From the NCBI GenBank assembly GCA_031553035.1, contig JAVBLY010000005.1:270553-334552 (forward strand): a stretch of 64,000 nt of DNA, in the 5' to 3' direction. Under the pieces are notes generated by a model. The model did no database searches, was not told the origin of the DNA, and saw only the letters and a program-made list of their open reading frames with translations. Shown piece after piece: positions 23,518 to 31,898 of this stretch. The position numbers and the translations under genes were made by a program. Numbering within the stretch: the stretch's first letter is position 1; each line of letters starts with the position of its first letter. Source of the DNA: JAVBLY01 sp031553035 (lineage in GTDB: Bacteria; Bacillota; Clostridia; Peptostreptococcales; Anaerovoracaceae).

Positions 23518-25473
23518 ATGAATATGGTCGATCTCCACTATCTCAAATTACTTTCCAATGACTTTCCAAATGTTGGCGCGGCAACCACAGAAATCGTCAA
23601 TTTAAACGCAATACTCAATTTACCAAAGGGAACAGAATACTTTTTAAGCGATCTTCATGGAGAGCATGAGGCATTCATCCATATGGTAAAAAGTGCTTCC
23701 GGGGTCATCAGGCTCAGGATAGAAGAGCTGTTTGCCAAAACGCTTGGCATTGAAGAAAGAGACAGTCTGGCTGCTCTGGTCTACGATGCCGAAAGTGAAA
23801 TCTCAAGAAAAAAAGAAGAAGATATCGACTTTGATAAATGGTGTAAATTATCCATACTCAGGCTGATTGACATCACCAGATCGGTTTCAACCAAATATAC
23901 CAGATCAAAAGTAAGAAAAAGAATCAATCAGGATTTTAGATATATCTTAGAAGAATTGATCAATGCCGATGACGAAGAAAACAGGATGCGTTATTATGCT
24001 GAGATCATAAACTCCATCGTTGATTGCGGTGTTGCCGAACGGTTCATCACTGACATGACCGAGAGTATCAGCAATCTTGCTGTGGACAGACTTCATATCG
24101 TGGGAGACATCTGGGACAGAGGTTCTCATCCGGATCACATTATGGATTATCTCATGGGTTTCCACGATGTGGATTTTCAGTGGGGCAATCACGACATAGT
24201 CTGGATGGGTGCAGCCGGCGGCAACTGGTCCTGTATAGCCAATGTCATAAGAATGAATGTAAGTTACAATAACTTCGATATGCTGGAATTCGGATACGGG
24301 TTCAACTTAAGAGCATTATCTGAATTTGCAGCAGAGACATATAAGGATGATCCCTGTGAAGGATTCACACCGAAAGACATTTATCACAACGAACTTGACC
24401 CTGTGAATTTTGCACTGGCTGCCAAGATCAACAAGGCCATTTCGGTCATCCAGTTCAAGGTAGAAGGGCTCACTATACGGAGCAGACCTGAGTATAAACT
24501 GGATCACAGACTCCTTTTGGATAAAGTCGATTTCGAAAAAGGTACTATCGACCTAAACGGAGAGACATATGAACTGCGGAACAGTAATTTTATCACTGTA
24601 GACCCTGATGATCCATATAAGCTGACCGAGCAGGAGCATGCTCTCATGCATACTCTTGAAGCTTCATTTATAAAAAGCGATAAGTTGCAGGAGCACATCA
24701 GGTTCCTGTTCAACAAGGGCGATCTTTATAAATGCGTGAACGGGAACCTTCTGTATCACGGATGTATCCCCATGACTGATGACGGGGAATTCAAAGAATG
24801 TGTCCTGAACGGAAAAAAAGCCTCAGGAAAAGAATATTTCGACCTTATAGATTCCGAAGTCAGAAAGGCATTTTTTGAATATGGGAATGAAAAGGAGAGG
24901 TCGATCAACTGCGATATCATGTGGTACCTGTGGCTCAGTCAGGACTCGCCACTGTTCGGAAAAGATCAGATGACTACATTCGAGAGATGTTTTATCTCCG
25001 ACAAAAAACCGCACAAAGAAAATACTGTTCCATATTATACTTTGATGAACGACGAAAAATACTGCAGAAAAATTCTTGTTGAGTTCGGTCTTGATCCGGA
25101 AAGTTCTCATATCGTGACAGGGCATACTCCGGTAAAAACAAAAGACGGAGATACCCCTATCAAAGGCGGCGGAAAACTTTTCATCATAGACGGCGGAATG
25201 TCAAAGGCATATCAGAAAACTACAGGTATAGCAGGATATACCCTGGTATTCAACTCCCGTCAGCTTTTCCTTGCGGAACACCAGCCTTATTCTCCTAAAG
25301 ATGAAGATGGCAATCAGGACTATCATGCGCCGAGGATGATCGAGATAGAAAAGATGAAATCAAGGATCACTGTCAGGGATTCCGATATCGGAGACGAACT
25401 TGAGGAACAGATCTATGAGATTAAACAGCTGGTAGATGCATACAGAAAAGGTGAAATAAAGGAAAACGAATAG
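23518..25473 (+). CDS. fbp: Fructose-1,6-bisphosphatase, class III
   Basis: Gluconeogenic phosphatase of the Firmicute-type class III, 651 aa against about 670 in Bacillus subtilis. Metallophosphatase motifs are visible: FLSDLHGEHEAF near residue 42, HIVGDIWDRGSHPD near 188, FQWGNHDIVWMG near 220, and HIVTGHTPVK near 536 with IDGGMSKAYQ after it. CAAGGAGTT lies directly before the ATG at 23518. The azlCD pair starts 6 bp after its stop. Confidence 0.96.
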   Translation: MNMVDLHYLKLLSNDFPNVGAATTEIVNLNAILNLPKGTEYFLSDLHGEHEAFIHMVKSASGVIRLRIEELFAKTLGIEERDSLAALVYDAESEISRKKEEDIDFDKWCKLSILRLIDITRSVSTKYTRSKVRKRINQDFRYILEELINADDEENRMRYYAEIINSIVDCGVAERFITDMTESISNLAVDRLHIVGDIWDRGSHPDHIMDYLMGFHDVDFQWGNHDIVWMGAAGGNWSCIANVIRMNVSYNNFDMLEFGYGFNLRALSEFAAETYKDDPCEGFTPKDIYHNELDPVNFALAAKINKAISVIQFKVEGLTIRSRPEYKLDHRLLLDKVDFEKGTIDLNGETYELRNSNFITVDPDDPYKLTEQEHALMHTLEASFIKSDKLQEHIRFLFNKGDLYKCVNGNLLYHGCIPMTDDGEFKECVLNGKKASGKEYFDLIDSEVRKAFFEYGNEKERSINCDIMWYLWLSQDSPLFGKDQMTTFERCFISDKKPHKENTVPYYTLMNDEKYCRKILVEFGLDPESSHIVTGHTPVKTKDGDTPIKGGGKLFIIDGGMSKAYQKTTGIAGYTLVFNSRQLFLAEHQPYSPKDEDGNQDYHAPRMIEIEKMKSRITVRDSDIGDELEEQIYEIKQLVDAYRKGEIKENE

Positions 25474-25479
25474 GTTTAA

Positions 25480-26169
25480 ATGAAACAAGCGATCAGAAAG
25501 GCATTTCCGGTAACGATACCCGTACTTTTAGGCTATGTCCCATTGGGCATAGCTTTTGGTCTTATGATGATAAATGCCGGATACAACGTATTTTGGACAG
25601 TTATTTCCAGTGCTGCAATATTTTCCGGCACCGGGCAGTTCGTGGAAACCAGTTTTCTTCAGGCACAAACAGCCCTGTATGAAGTCGCAGTAATCATAAT
25701 CATCCTTAACTCAAGAATGATGTTCTACGGACTTTCGTTTCTCGACCGATACCGCGCTATGGGTATGAGAAAATGGTATCTTATGTTCGCCCTGACTGAC
25801 GAAACTTATGCTCTTTTATGTGTTCAGGAAACACCGGAAGGAGTGAAAGAGGCAGATTTCATGCTGGCAATTTCTTTTCTCAACCAGATATACTGGATCG
25901 CCGGAGGAGCGATTGGGGCAGTGGCAGGCTCTCTCATCAGGTTCGATATCAGCGGTATAGATTTCATCATGACAACGTTGTTTGTTGTTCTGGCAATCAA
26001 CCAGTGGAAGACGTACAAATCTCATGAGCCGGTATTCATAGGGCTTATTGGTTCGGTAGGTGCGCTTTCCATATTCGGTCCGGATAATTTTATGATACCG
26101 GCACTAATAATAATAACAATCATGTTAGTAATAAGACGAAGGAAGATAGAGGAGAAAAACGCATTATGA
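25480..26169 (+). CDS. azlC: Branched-chain amino acid export permease, large subunit
   Basis: A 229-aa AzlC-family membrane protein. The N-terminal signature PVLLGYVPLGIAFGLMM and the GTGQFVETSF segment near 48-57 are characteristic, followed by NSRMMFYGLSFLDRYR. About six membrane segments. It overlaps azlD by 4 bp (ATGA), and the two proteins are expected to form one exporter of valine, leucine or isoleucine analogues. Confidence 0.92.
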   Translation: MKQAIRKAFPVTIPVLLGYVPLGIAFGLMMINAGYNVFWTVISSAAIFSGTGQFVETSFLQAQTALYEVAVIIIILNSRMMFYGLSFLDRYRAMGMRKWYLMFALTDETYALLCVQETPEGVKEADFMLAISFLNQIYWIAGGAIGAVAGSLIRFDISGIDFIMTTLFVVLAINQWKTYKSHEPVFIGLIGSVGALSIFGPDNFMIPALIIITIMLVIRRRKIEEKNAL

Positions 26170-26504
26170 GCGGCTCGGTAATGATGTATTCCATAATAAT
26201 TATCGGACTGATCGCGGCCCTCACATATGCCGCCAGACTTTTCCCGTATGTGATTTTCGGTAGAGGCAGCAAGATTCCGGATCTTGTAATATTCCTCGGA
26301 GAGGTACTTCCTCCGGCTGTTATGGTGCTTCTCATAGTCTACTGCATCAGGAATATATCGATATTTGTATATCCTTACGGGATTCCTGAATTCAGTGCTA
26401 TCCTTCTTACTGTAATACTTTATCTTACAATTAAGAATAACCTGGTGGCAATGATTTCTGGAACGATTCTGTACATGATCCTCATTCAGGCAGTATTTGT
26501 GTGA
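26166..26504 (+). CDS. azlD: Branched-chain amino acid export, small subunit
   Basis: A 112-aa AzlD-type protein with four hydrophobic segments. The conserved YAARLFPYVIFGR and GEVLPPAVMVLLIVYC segments are visible. Its start overlaps the azlC stop, so translation is coupled. No terminator is clear behind it. Confidence 0.88.
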   Translation: MSGSVMMYSIIIIGLIAALTYAARLFPYVIFGRGSKIPDLVIFLGEVLPPAVMVLLIVYCIRNISIFVYPYGIPEFSAILLTVILYLTIKNNLVAMISGTILYMILIQAVFV

Positions 26505-26649
26505 TTTTTTGGTGCACATTGATGATGGTTCTGTGTATTTTCAGGGAATTGTCGTGTGAAATTGTTGATTAAAAAACGAAGCAGGTGGTATACTCCATTT
26601 ATCAGGGGAATTTTATATATTGCATGTATTACATAAAGGGGTAATAAAA

Positions 26650-28593
26650 ATGGGAAAAACAAACGATCATAATACTCTATTTTTTAAGGCTGTCGTAATC
26701 ATTCTAATTGTATCATTGGTATTCACCTCGACGACTGTTTTTGCTGAAGGCTACGAACCTTTGGCGGCAGACACAAAAGTCACTTTGGATCTAAAAGGCG
26801 GCAAGTATTCGACCGCTATCCAAAATGTTATTCAAAATCCTGTCACACTGACTGACGATACCTACTCGGAATTATTCAGGATAATCGGAACGGCTAAACC
26901 AGCCAAGCTCGGCCATAATTTTGAAGGTCTCTTTCCGGCAACGACAGGAGGAATCGCAATAAGTGCAGGGGCAATAGCGCCTGTACGGGATCATACTATA
27001 TATGCGCAGTGGACACCTGCTGTGTACACTTTAAAATTCGCTGGGAACGGAGGGCGTATCAGTAAAGGTTCAATGCCGGTCACATACGGGAAGAGTTATG
27101 GATCTCTGGCATCTGCGTCAAGAAGCGGCTACGGCTTTATCGGCTGGTATACGTCGGCCGGTAAAAAAGTTACATCCGGTACGATTTACAATATTGCCGG
27201 CAACACTACTTTATATGCTAAATGGGGGAAAAAGTACAGAATATATTTTGACGCAAGCAAAGGAAGAGTCAGCCAGAAAAGCAAGACTGTTTCCAAGGGT
27301 CTTCCATATGGAACTCTTCCTACTCCTAAAAGAGCAGGGCGTACATTCCTTGGATGGTACACCAAAGGCGGAACTAAAATATATTCAACGAGAACCGTAG
27401 GCATAACAAAGAACACAAAGTTCTATGCCAAGTGGAGACTGAACAAATATCCGGTCAAATTCGATCCCCGAAAAGGAAAAGCTTCCAGAACTTATAAGAA
27501 TATTTATTACTATAAGAAATATGGTAAACTGCCAAAAGCCTACAGGAAGGGATATGTATTCAAGGGCTGGTACACCAAAGGCGGAAGAAAGGTTACATCA
27601 AAAACCGTTTATAAGCTTACCAAAGGAAGAACTCTATATGCCAAGTGGAGAGCAAAAAGGATAACGTTAAGATTTAATGCAAACCGCGGTAAAGTGAGTA
27701 AGAAGAGCAAGGTCGTGATTTATAATAAAAAATACGGCAAGCTGCCCAAGCCCAAAAGATCCGGATATAAATTCAAAGGGTGGTACAGCAAAAAAAGCGG
27801 AGGCATCAAGCGAACAAGTTCAGCTGTAGTTAAATACACCAAGAAGAAGACTCTGTATGCAAAGTGGGCAAAGATATCCACTATCAAATTCGATTACAAC
27901 AAAGGCAGAAAAAGCAAAACAAAATCCAAGAGGGTCGTATACGGCGAGAGATACGGCACTCTGCCATCTACCAAAAGATCAGGATATATATTCAAAGGTT
28001 GGTATACTAAAGGCGGTACCCTGATAACATCATCGAAGATAGTAAGACTTAAGGGCAACAGAACATTATATGCAAGGTGGGAATTTACCTTGAATATTTC
28101 TAAGATGTATGCACCTTCCGGCAGTAAGGCCAGACCGGGGTATGCCATGAGCTTTAAAGGTGTCACCATTCATAATACAGGCAATAGAAGCTCCACCGCG
28201 GATGCACTCAATCACGCCCGATATTTACAGGGATCAGGCAGTAAAAAATCTGCATCATGGCACTATTGTGTCGATGACAGAAGGGTAACACAGTCGATAC
28301 CCGAAAGCGAAATTGCATGGCATGCAGGCGACGGCGGTTCGGGTTTTGGAAACAGGCGTACCATTGCCATCGAAATCTGTATGAATGACGGAGGGAATGT
28401 ACGGACCGCAACCGACAGGGCTGCAAAACTGACAGCATATATACTGGAACGGAAAGGGTATAGAACGGCGGTCAGCGGAGTTAATCTTTTCCAGCATAAC
28501 AGTCATTCAGGGAAGAATTGCCCTGAGCTTATCAGGAAAGGGATTCCTTATAACTGGAGCACATTTGTGAGCAAAGTGAATATTTATTTATAA
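26650..28593 (+). CDS. Secreted N-acetylmuramoyl-L-alanine amidase with Listeria-Bacteroides (InlB B-type) repeats
   Basis: A 647-aa exported protein. ATG 26650 is preferred because AAGGGGTAA precedes it. Residues 1-32 form a signal peptide ending TVFA. One degenerate and five clear repeats of about 70 residues follow (each with KFDxxKGK...YGKLPxPKRxGYxFxGWYTKGG...LYAKW). Their lysine/arginine richness is unusual and suggests binding to acidic wall polymers. The last ~155 residues are an Amidase_2 domain with zinc-type ligands in VTIHNTG and FQHNSHSGKNCPE, and a catalytic-type WHAGDGG segment. It is predicted to cleave peptidoglycan stem peptides at the surface, perhaps as an autolysin or an antagonistic toxin. 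Confidence 0.88.
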   Translation: MGKTNDHNTLFFKAVVIILIVSLVFTSTTVFAEGYEPLAADTKVTLDLKGGKYSTAIQNVIQNPVTLTDDTYSELFRIIGTAKPAKLGHNFEGLFPATTGGIAISAGAIAPVRDHTIYAQWTPAVYTLKFAGNGGRISKGSMPVTYGKSYGSLASASRSGYGFIGWYTSAGKKVTSGTIYNIAGNTTLYAKWGKKYRIYFDASKGRVSQKSKTVSKGLPYGTLPTPKRAGRTFLGWYTKGGTKIYSTRTVGITKNTKFYAKWRLNKYPVKFDPRKGKASRTYKNIYYYKKYGKLPKAYRKGYVFKGWYTKGGRKVTSKTVYKLTKGRTLYAKWRAKRITLRFNANRGKVSKKSKVVIYNKKYGKLPKPKRSGYKFKGWYSKKSGGIKRTSSAVVKYTKKKTLYAKWAKISTIKFDYNKGRKSKTKSKRVVYGERYGTLPSTKRSGYIFKGWYTKGGTLITSSKIVRLKGNRTLYARWEFTLNISKMYAPSGSKARPGYAMSFKGVTIHNTGNRSSTADALNHARYLQGSGSKKSASWHYCVDDRRVTQSIPESEIAWHAGDGGSGFGNRRTIAIEICMNDGGNVRTATDRAAKLTAYILERKGYRTAVSGVNLFQHNSHSGKNCPELIRKGIPYNWSTFVSKVNIYL

Positions 28594-28606
28594 ATGTTCA
28601 AGAAAG

Positions 28607-28657
28607 TTGATTAATGTAGCGCATATTAGGTATAATAAGTATACATAATATGCGCTA
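28607..28657 (+). promoter_or_regulatory. AraC-gene promoter embedded in an inverted repeat
   Basis: TTGATT (28607-28612), an 18-nt spacer and TATAAT (28631-28636). Perfect 11-bp arms TAGCGCATATT (28617-28627) and AATATGCGCTA (28647-28657) bracket the -10 box. This looks like a binding site for the AraC protein itself or another repressor. Confidence 0.6.
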
Positions 28658-28683
28658 TTGTTCTTTATTAAGTGAAAGCAAAT

Positions 28684-30075
28684 ATGGATAAGTCTATTGA
28701 TTTTTCAGGTGAGCCGTACACATTGGCTTACCAAAACGTTATTTATAAGGGACCTTACTTCCACAGGCATGCCTTGGAATTGGTATTTGTTATGTGCGGT
28801 AGCATTCGGATAGAGATCGAAGGCGAACCGTCAACTCTCAGGCGAGGTGATTTTATCTGCATCAACGCAGGAGAAACACATGCTATCTACGGTGATAAAG
28901 ACTCCTACATCGTATCACTTTATATTGATTTGAATCATTATAAAGAATTGCATCCGTATATCAGAGCATTCAATTTTTATTGTAAATATACTGAGGGCAA
29001 GGAGACTGATCTGGATCGGTATCATGCCATAAGAAACTATCTCATTCGAATAATGATGATAGAGACTTTGCAGATTCCGATGCATGGTCAGTTAAGCACG
29101 GAACTCTGTGACATAGTAATTGAAATACTTATTAACCATATTTATGATGAAATATATTTAAAAGGCAGAATGTCGGAGCTGAAAAAAAATGATAGAGAAC
29201 GAATACTCAGCATATCAAAATATATTTCCGAAAACTATAACCAACGGGGATTTTCATTAACACAGCTTGCTGACCACGAACATCTCAGTTCAACAAGACT
29301 GAGCCACTTCTGGAAGGAAATGACCAATATTTCCTTTAAAGATACGATCAATTTGTCACGTTTCATGGAATCAAAGAGACTTCTAATGGATGGCAATCTG
29401 TCCATTAATCAGATAGTGGAACAATGTGGCTATTCGGACGAAAAATATCTATATAAAATCATAAGAGAAAAATATGGGATGACGCCATCTGAATTCAGGA
29501 AAAAGCATAGAAAGACCATTTCAAAACCAAATGAATATACAATTAAAAACATAACAGATATCAAAGGGGAGATCATCGATTACAGTTCGGTTTTTTATAA
29601 TAGACTTAATGACCTGTCTTTTCTTGATGAACGTCCTGATAAAGTCGAGGAAGAAAATCTCAACGAACTTTATGCTGTCATTACTTCTACAAATAAGAAG
29701 AGAGCTAATGCCGAAAAAATACAATGTGACAGAACTGTTTTAAGTTTAGGTTTAGACAGTGGACTTAGATATGTTGATGATAAATTTTTCATACATTGGG
29801 AATATATTTATGCTTTAGGGCAGATTACCACTAAGCTTTTTAAAGATTGCAGTCTGGCAATAGATGTGGAATTGATGAGCGCTGAAGAATGGAACGAAAT
29901 ACTGGAGGAAATCGAAGCTAATGCCTATAGAGTTTGGGGCGATAAATTCAAAACCACTACAACCCTTCTGGTAACCTACAGGGTTTATGAAAGCCTGCCG
30001 AAAGCCCGTGCCTTTGCGGCTGAAGTATCTAAGAATAATTATTTTGTTAAAGCTATTCCCATACAGTATTTATAA
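28684..30075 (+). CDS. AraC-family regulator with unknown C-terminal domain
   Basis: About 463 aa, long for the family. Residues ~10-95 look like an AraC N-terminal cupin (FHRHALELVFVMCG, RRGDFICINAGETHAI). Two helix-turn-helix units follow near 175-280 (FSLTQLADHEHLSSTRLSHFW; YSDEKYLYKIIREKYGMTPSEFRKKHR). About 180 further residues have no domain I recognise; they contain a beta-rich SLGLDSGLRYVDDKFF segment and could bind a ligand. The ATG at 28684 has only a weak ribosome site; a GTG at 28672 is possible. It is followed 29 bp later by a prepilin gene, a possible target. Confidence 0.85.
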   Translation: MDKSIDFSGEPYTLAYQNVIYKGPYFHRHALELVFVMCGSIRIEIEGEPSTLRRGDFICINAGETHAIYGDKDSYIVSLYIDLNHYKELHPYIRAFNFYCKYTEGKETDLDRYHAIRNYLIRIMMIETLQIPMHGQLSTELCDIVIEILINHIYDEIYLKGRMSELKKNDRERILSISKYISENYNQRGFSLTQLADHEHLSSTRLSHFWKEMTNISFKDTINLSRFMESKRLLMDGNLSINQIVEQCGYSDEKYLYKIIREKYGMTPSEFRKKHRKTISKPNEYTIKNITDIKGEIIDYSSVFYNRLNDLSFLDERPDKVEEENLNELYAVITSTNKKRANAEKIQCDRTVLSLGLDSGLRYVDDKFFIHWEYIYALGQITTKLFKDCSLAIDVELMSAEEWNEILEEIEANAYRVWGDKFKTTTTLLVTYRVYESLPKARAFAAEVSKNNYFVKAIPIQYL

Positions 30076-30104
30076 CATCAGTTTGTTTGGAGATTCGGAA
30101 ATAT

Positions 30105-31046
30105 ATGAAAACTAATAGCAACATATTCAAAAAAAATAAATCTAAGGGATTTACTTTGATAGAAGTTGTAGTTGTCCTTTTGATTTTGTCTATTTTATCA
30201 GGAATCGCAGTACCTGCTCTCACTGGTTATATTGGTGATTCAAAGAAGAGAACGATGGTATTTGAATGCAGGAGCTGTGTTGTTGCGGCAAACACACTTT
30301 CTGTCAGAGCCTATGGAGATGGTGCTCCGATAGGAAATATCACATACACAGATGATCCCTTTATTCAAAAAGTTTTGATATTGGCTGAGGTTCCAAAGGA
30401 TGGTGTCATTGACAGTATGACCTATGTAAATTCTGAAGTATCAGAACTTTATTATACGAGGGATGGAATAACTGTCAGGTACTATAATGGGGAATATTCC
30501 GTCGTTGATGGTATGGGCCCGGTCGATCCCGGCAGTGAAACGGTAGGCGGCACACTGCCTGAACCTGCAAAACCGAATTTTACTGATGTGGGAACCTTAC
30601 ATGGCACTGAAAGAACAGATGCCATAAAAAACAATGCAATTGCGCTTCTTGGTATATTCAATCAATGCCTAAGCGAGGCGTTAAACGAGGTTTCTCCTGA
30701 TGCAAAAATTGTTTACTGGAATAAGCCTAGTGGCGGAATTCTGGATAACTTTGGTTTGTGTACTTTGTATGAGTCTAATTACAATCAAGTGGTAAAAGAG
30801 GTCTCTGTCAAATCAGGGGATCTAATAAAACCTATATTGGAGGAATACGGAATAGATGGTCGAAATGTTAAGGTAGTATTTGAGAATACAACTAAAAACA
30901 GCGCAGGTAAAACCTTAAGAAATGTCACGCCTTCTCGCATAGAGTTCAAAGCAAAGTCATTGACCGGGGGAACAAGTGATACATATTATTATAATTATTA
31001 TCCTGAGTCAGGTGAATTAGTACAAGAGAAAAAAGCTGTAGTATAA
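30105..31046 (+). CDS. Orphan type IV prepilin-like protein
   Basis: A 313-aa protein with a class III prepilin signal: KNKSKG|FTLIEV, Glu at +5, and a hydrophobic helix to about residue 42. The mature part has a threonine/glycine-rich surface region and a DPGSETVGGTLPEPAKP linker near 145 that may join two domains. ATG 30105 follows TTTGGAG; a TTG at 30087 is an alternative. No ATPase, platform protein or prepilin peptidase is in the window, so it would need machinery encoded elsewhere. It probably shares a transcript with the AraC gene. Confidence 0.85.
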   Translation: MKTNSNIFKKNKSKGFTLIEVVVVLLILSILSGIAVPALTGYIGDSKKRTMVFECRSCVVAANTLSVRAYGDGAPIGNITYTDDPFIQKVLILAEVPKDGVIDSMTYVNSEVSELYYTRDGITVRYYNGEYSVVDGMGPVDPGSETVGGTLPEPAKPNFTDVGTLHGTERTDAIKNNAIALLGIFNQCLSEALNEVSPDAKIVYWNKPSGGILDNFGLCTLYESNYNQVVKEVSVKSGDLIKPILEEYGIDGRNVKVVFENTTKNSAGKTLRNVTPSRIEFKAKSLTGGTSDTYYYNYYPESGELVQEKKAVV

Positions 31047-31063
31047 GTGATATACGAGATCCA

Positions 31064-31152
31064 TAGGTTCCTTGGTCCACTCCCTGACATACAGTTCGTA
31101 GAACTGTATGATTAACCGGTCATGCCCTTGCGGGTTCGAATCCCTCATGACG
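31064..31152 (+). repeat. Structured repeat, copy A
   Basis: About 90 bp that closely resemble copy B (31537-31628). A 10-bp hairpin CATACAGTTC (31088-31097) / GAACTGTATG (31101-31110) is followed by a second fold, GTCATG to CATGAC, enclosing GGGTTCGAATCCC, which resembles a tRNA T-arm. No complete tRNA can be folded. Confidence 0.65.
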
Positions 31153-31166
31153 TTGATGTAACAAAC

Positions 31167-31466
31167 AAGGGGCTGTCTCAAAATGTAAATAGTTGAGACA
31201 ACCCTTACTTCGGCCTCTTGCTGCAATGGATATGTTACTTCTGATAAAGAAAAAATGTTCTGCAAAAAATTAACCCAAAATTTGGTCCAAAATCGGGGTT
31301 ATGCGAACTTTTTCACAGCTCGGCTACGAGAATTGTGCATTAATGCATAATAACAGACTCAAACCTCTGATTTGGAGACATGCTATAGGACACAACCCCG
31401 ATTTTGGACCATAAAACGCCTTCAAAAGTTGCACTTTTACTAAGCGTCATTTTGAGACAGCCCCTT
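31167..31466. mobile_element. MITE of 300 bp with 19-bp perfect terminal repeats
   Basis: Ends are AAGGGGCTGTCTCAAAATG (31167-31185) and its exact reverse complement (31448-31466). A nested perfect 18-bp repeat lies inside: TGGTCCAAAATCGGGGTT (31283-31300) with its complement at 31394-31411. There is no transposase frame. The GGGGCTGTCTC terminus resembles those of IS1182-like elements, so it is probably mobilised by such a transposase elsewhere. No clear target duplication is seen. Confidence 0.85.
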
Positions 31467-31467
31467 G

Positions 31468-31488
31468 AATGGTGCGCCACGAGGGATT
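31468..31488 (-). repeat. Duplicated 3' end of tRNA-Arg (att-like)
   Basis: Twenty-one bp (AATGGTGCGCCACGAGGGATT) identical to 31678-31698, the 3' end and acceptor of tRNA-Arg. A tRNA 3' fragment of this kind is the usual trace of an integrase-mediated insertion. Only about 190 bp now lie between the two copies. Confidence 0.7.
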
Positions 31489-31536
31489 TAGCATCTTTTG
31501 CTGGTGCAAAATCTGCAGCCCGTCGGAACCTCATTC

Positions 31537-31628
31537 AGGTTCCTCGGACCACGCCCTGACAGACAGTTCGCAGGACTGTCTGCTTTACCGGTCGTGCCCT
31601 TTCGGGTCCGAATCCCTCGAATAACGAC
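31537..31628 (+). repeat. Structured repeat, copy B
   Basis: Homologous to copy A. Its hairpin is CAGACAGTTC (31560-31569) / GGACTGTCTG (31573-31582), where one pair has changed from T-A to G-C on both sides relative to copy A. An additional stem GGAACCT (31525-31531) / AGGTTCC (31537-31543) precedes it, and CCC-TTTC-GGG follows. Confidence 0.65.
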
Positions 31629-31635
31629 AGTCAAA

Positions 31636-31677
31636 TTCAACAGAAAACGGACACTTTTGTGTCCGTTTTCTGTTGAA
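31636..31677 (-). terminator. Long perfect hairpin downstream of tRNA-Arg
   Basis: TTCAACAGAAAACGGACAC (31636-31654) is an exact inverted repeat of 31659-31677 with a TTTT loop. It starts 2 nt beyond the tRNA-Arg CCA on the minus strand; there the inner part, GTGTCCG followed by TTTTC, can act as a terminator. Confidence 0.7.
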
Positions 31678-31679
31678 AA

Positions 31680-31756
31680 TGGTGCGCCACGAGGGATTCG
31701 AACCCCCGACCTTCGCATTCGTAGTGCGCGACTCTATCCAGCTGAGCTAGTGGCGC
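31680..31756 (-). tRNA. tRNA-Arg (ACG)
   Basis: Acceptor GCGCCAC/GTGGCGC, anticodon loop CTACGAA (ACG, normally read as ICG), T-loop TTCGAAT, CCA encoded. Its 3' end is duplicated at 31468-31488. Confidence 0.95.
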
Positions 31757-31898
31757 TGATTTTGTCTCATAAAGGTGTTCAGATCTATATGTGACAATTC
31801 CGGGTTGGGCTGCTTTTATCAAAGCCTGAAATAGATTATAACATCATAATCTACCCCAGGCAATAAGGTTTTAGATCGATTTGGATTGGTATTATCAG

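Noticed and set aside
26120..26335. Minus-strand frames over azlC/azlD and other long antisense frames
   Set aside because: They are shadows of well-supported membrane-protein genes, lack ribosome sites and have no recognisable motif.
31168..31470. CRISPR array or tandem repeat suggested by repeated TGTCTC/GAGACA and CCAAAATCGGGG segments
   Set aside because: The segments are inverted, not direct, and occur once per arm; the MITE explains them. No regularly spaced repeats are found anywhere in the window.
31488..31822. Open frames on both strands between the tRNA-Arg fragment and tRNA-Arg (PGPRPDRQFAG; GAPRGIRTPDL)
   Set aside because: These are translations of the structured repeat and of the tRNA itself, with no ribosome site or codon bias.
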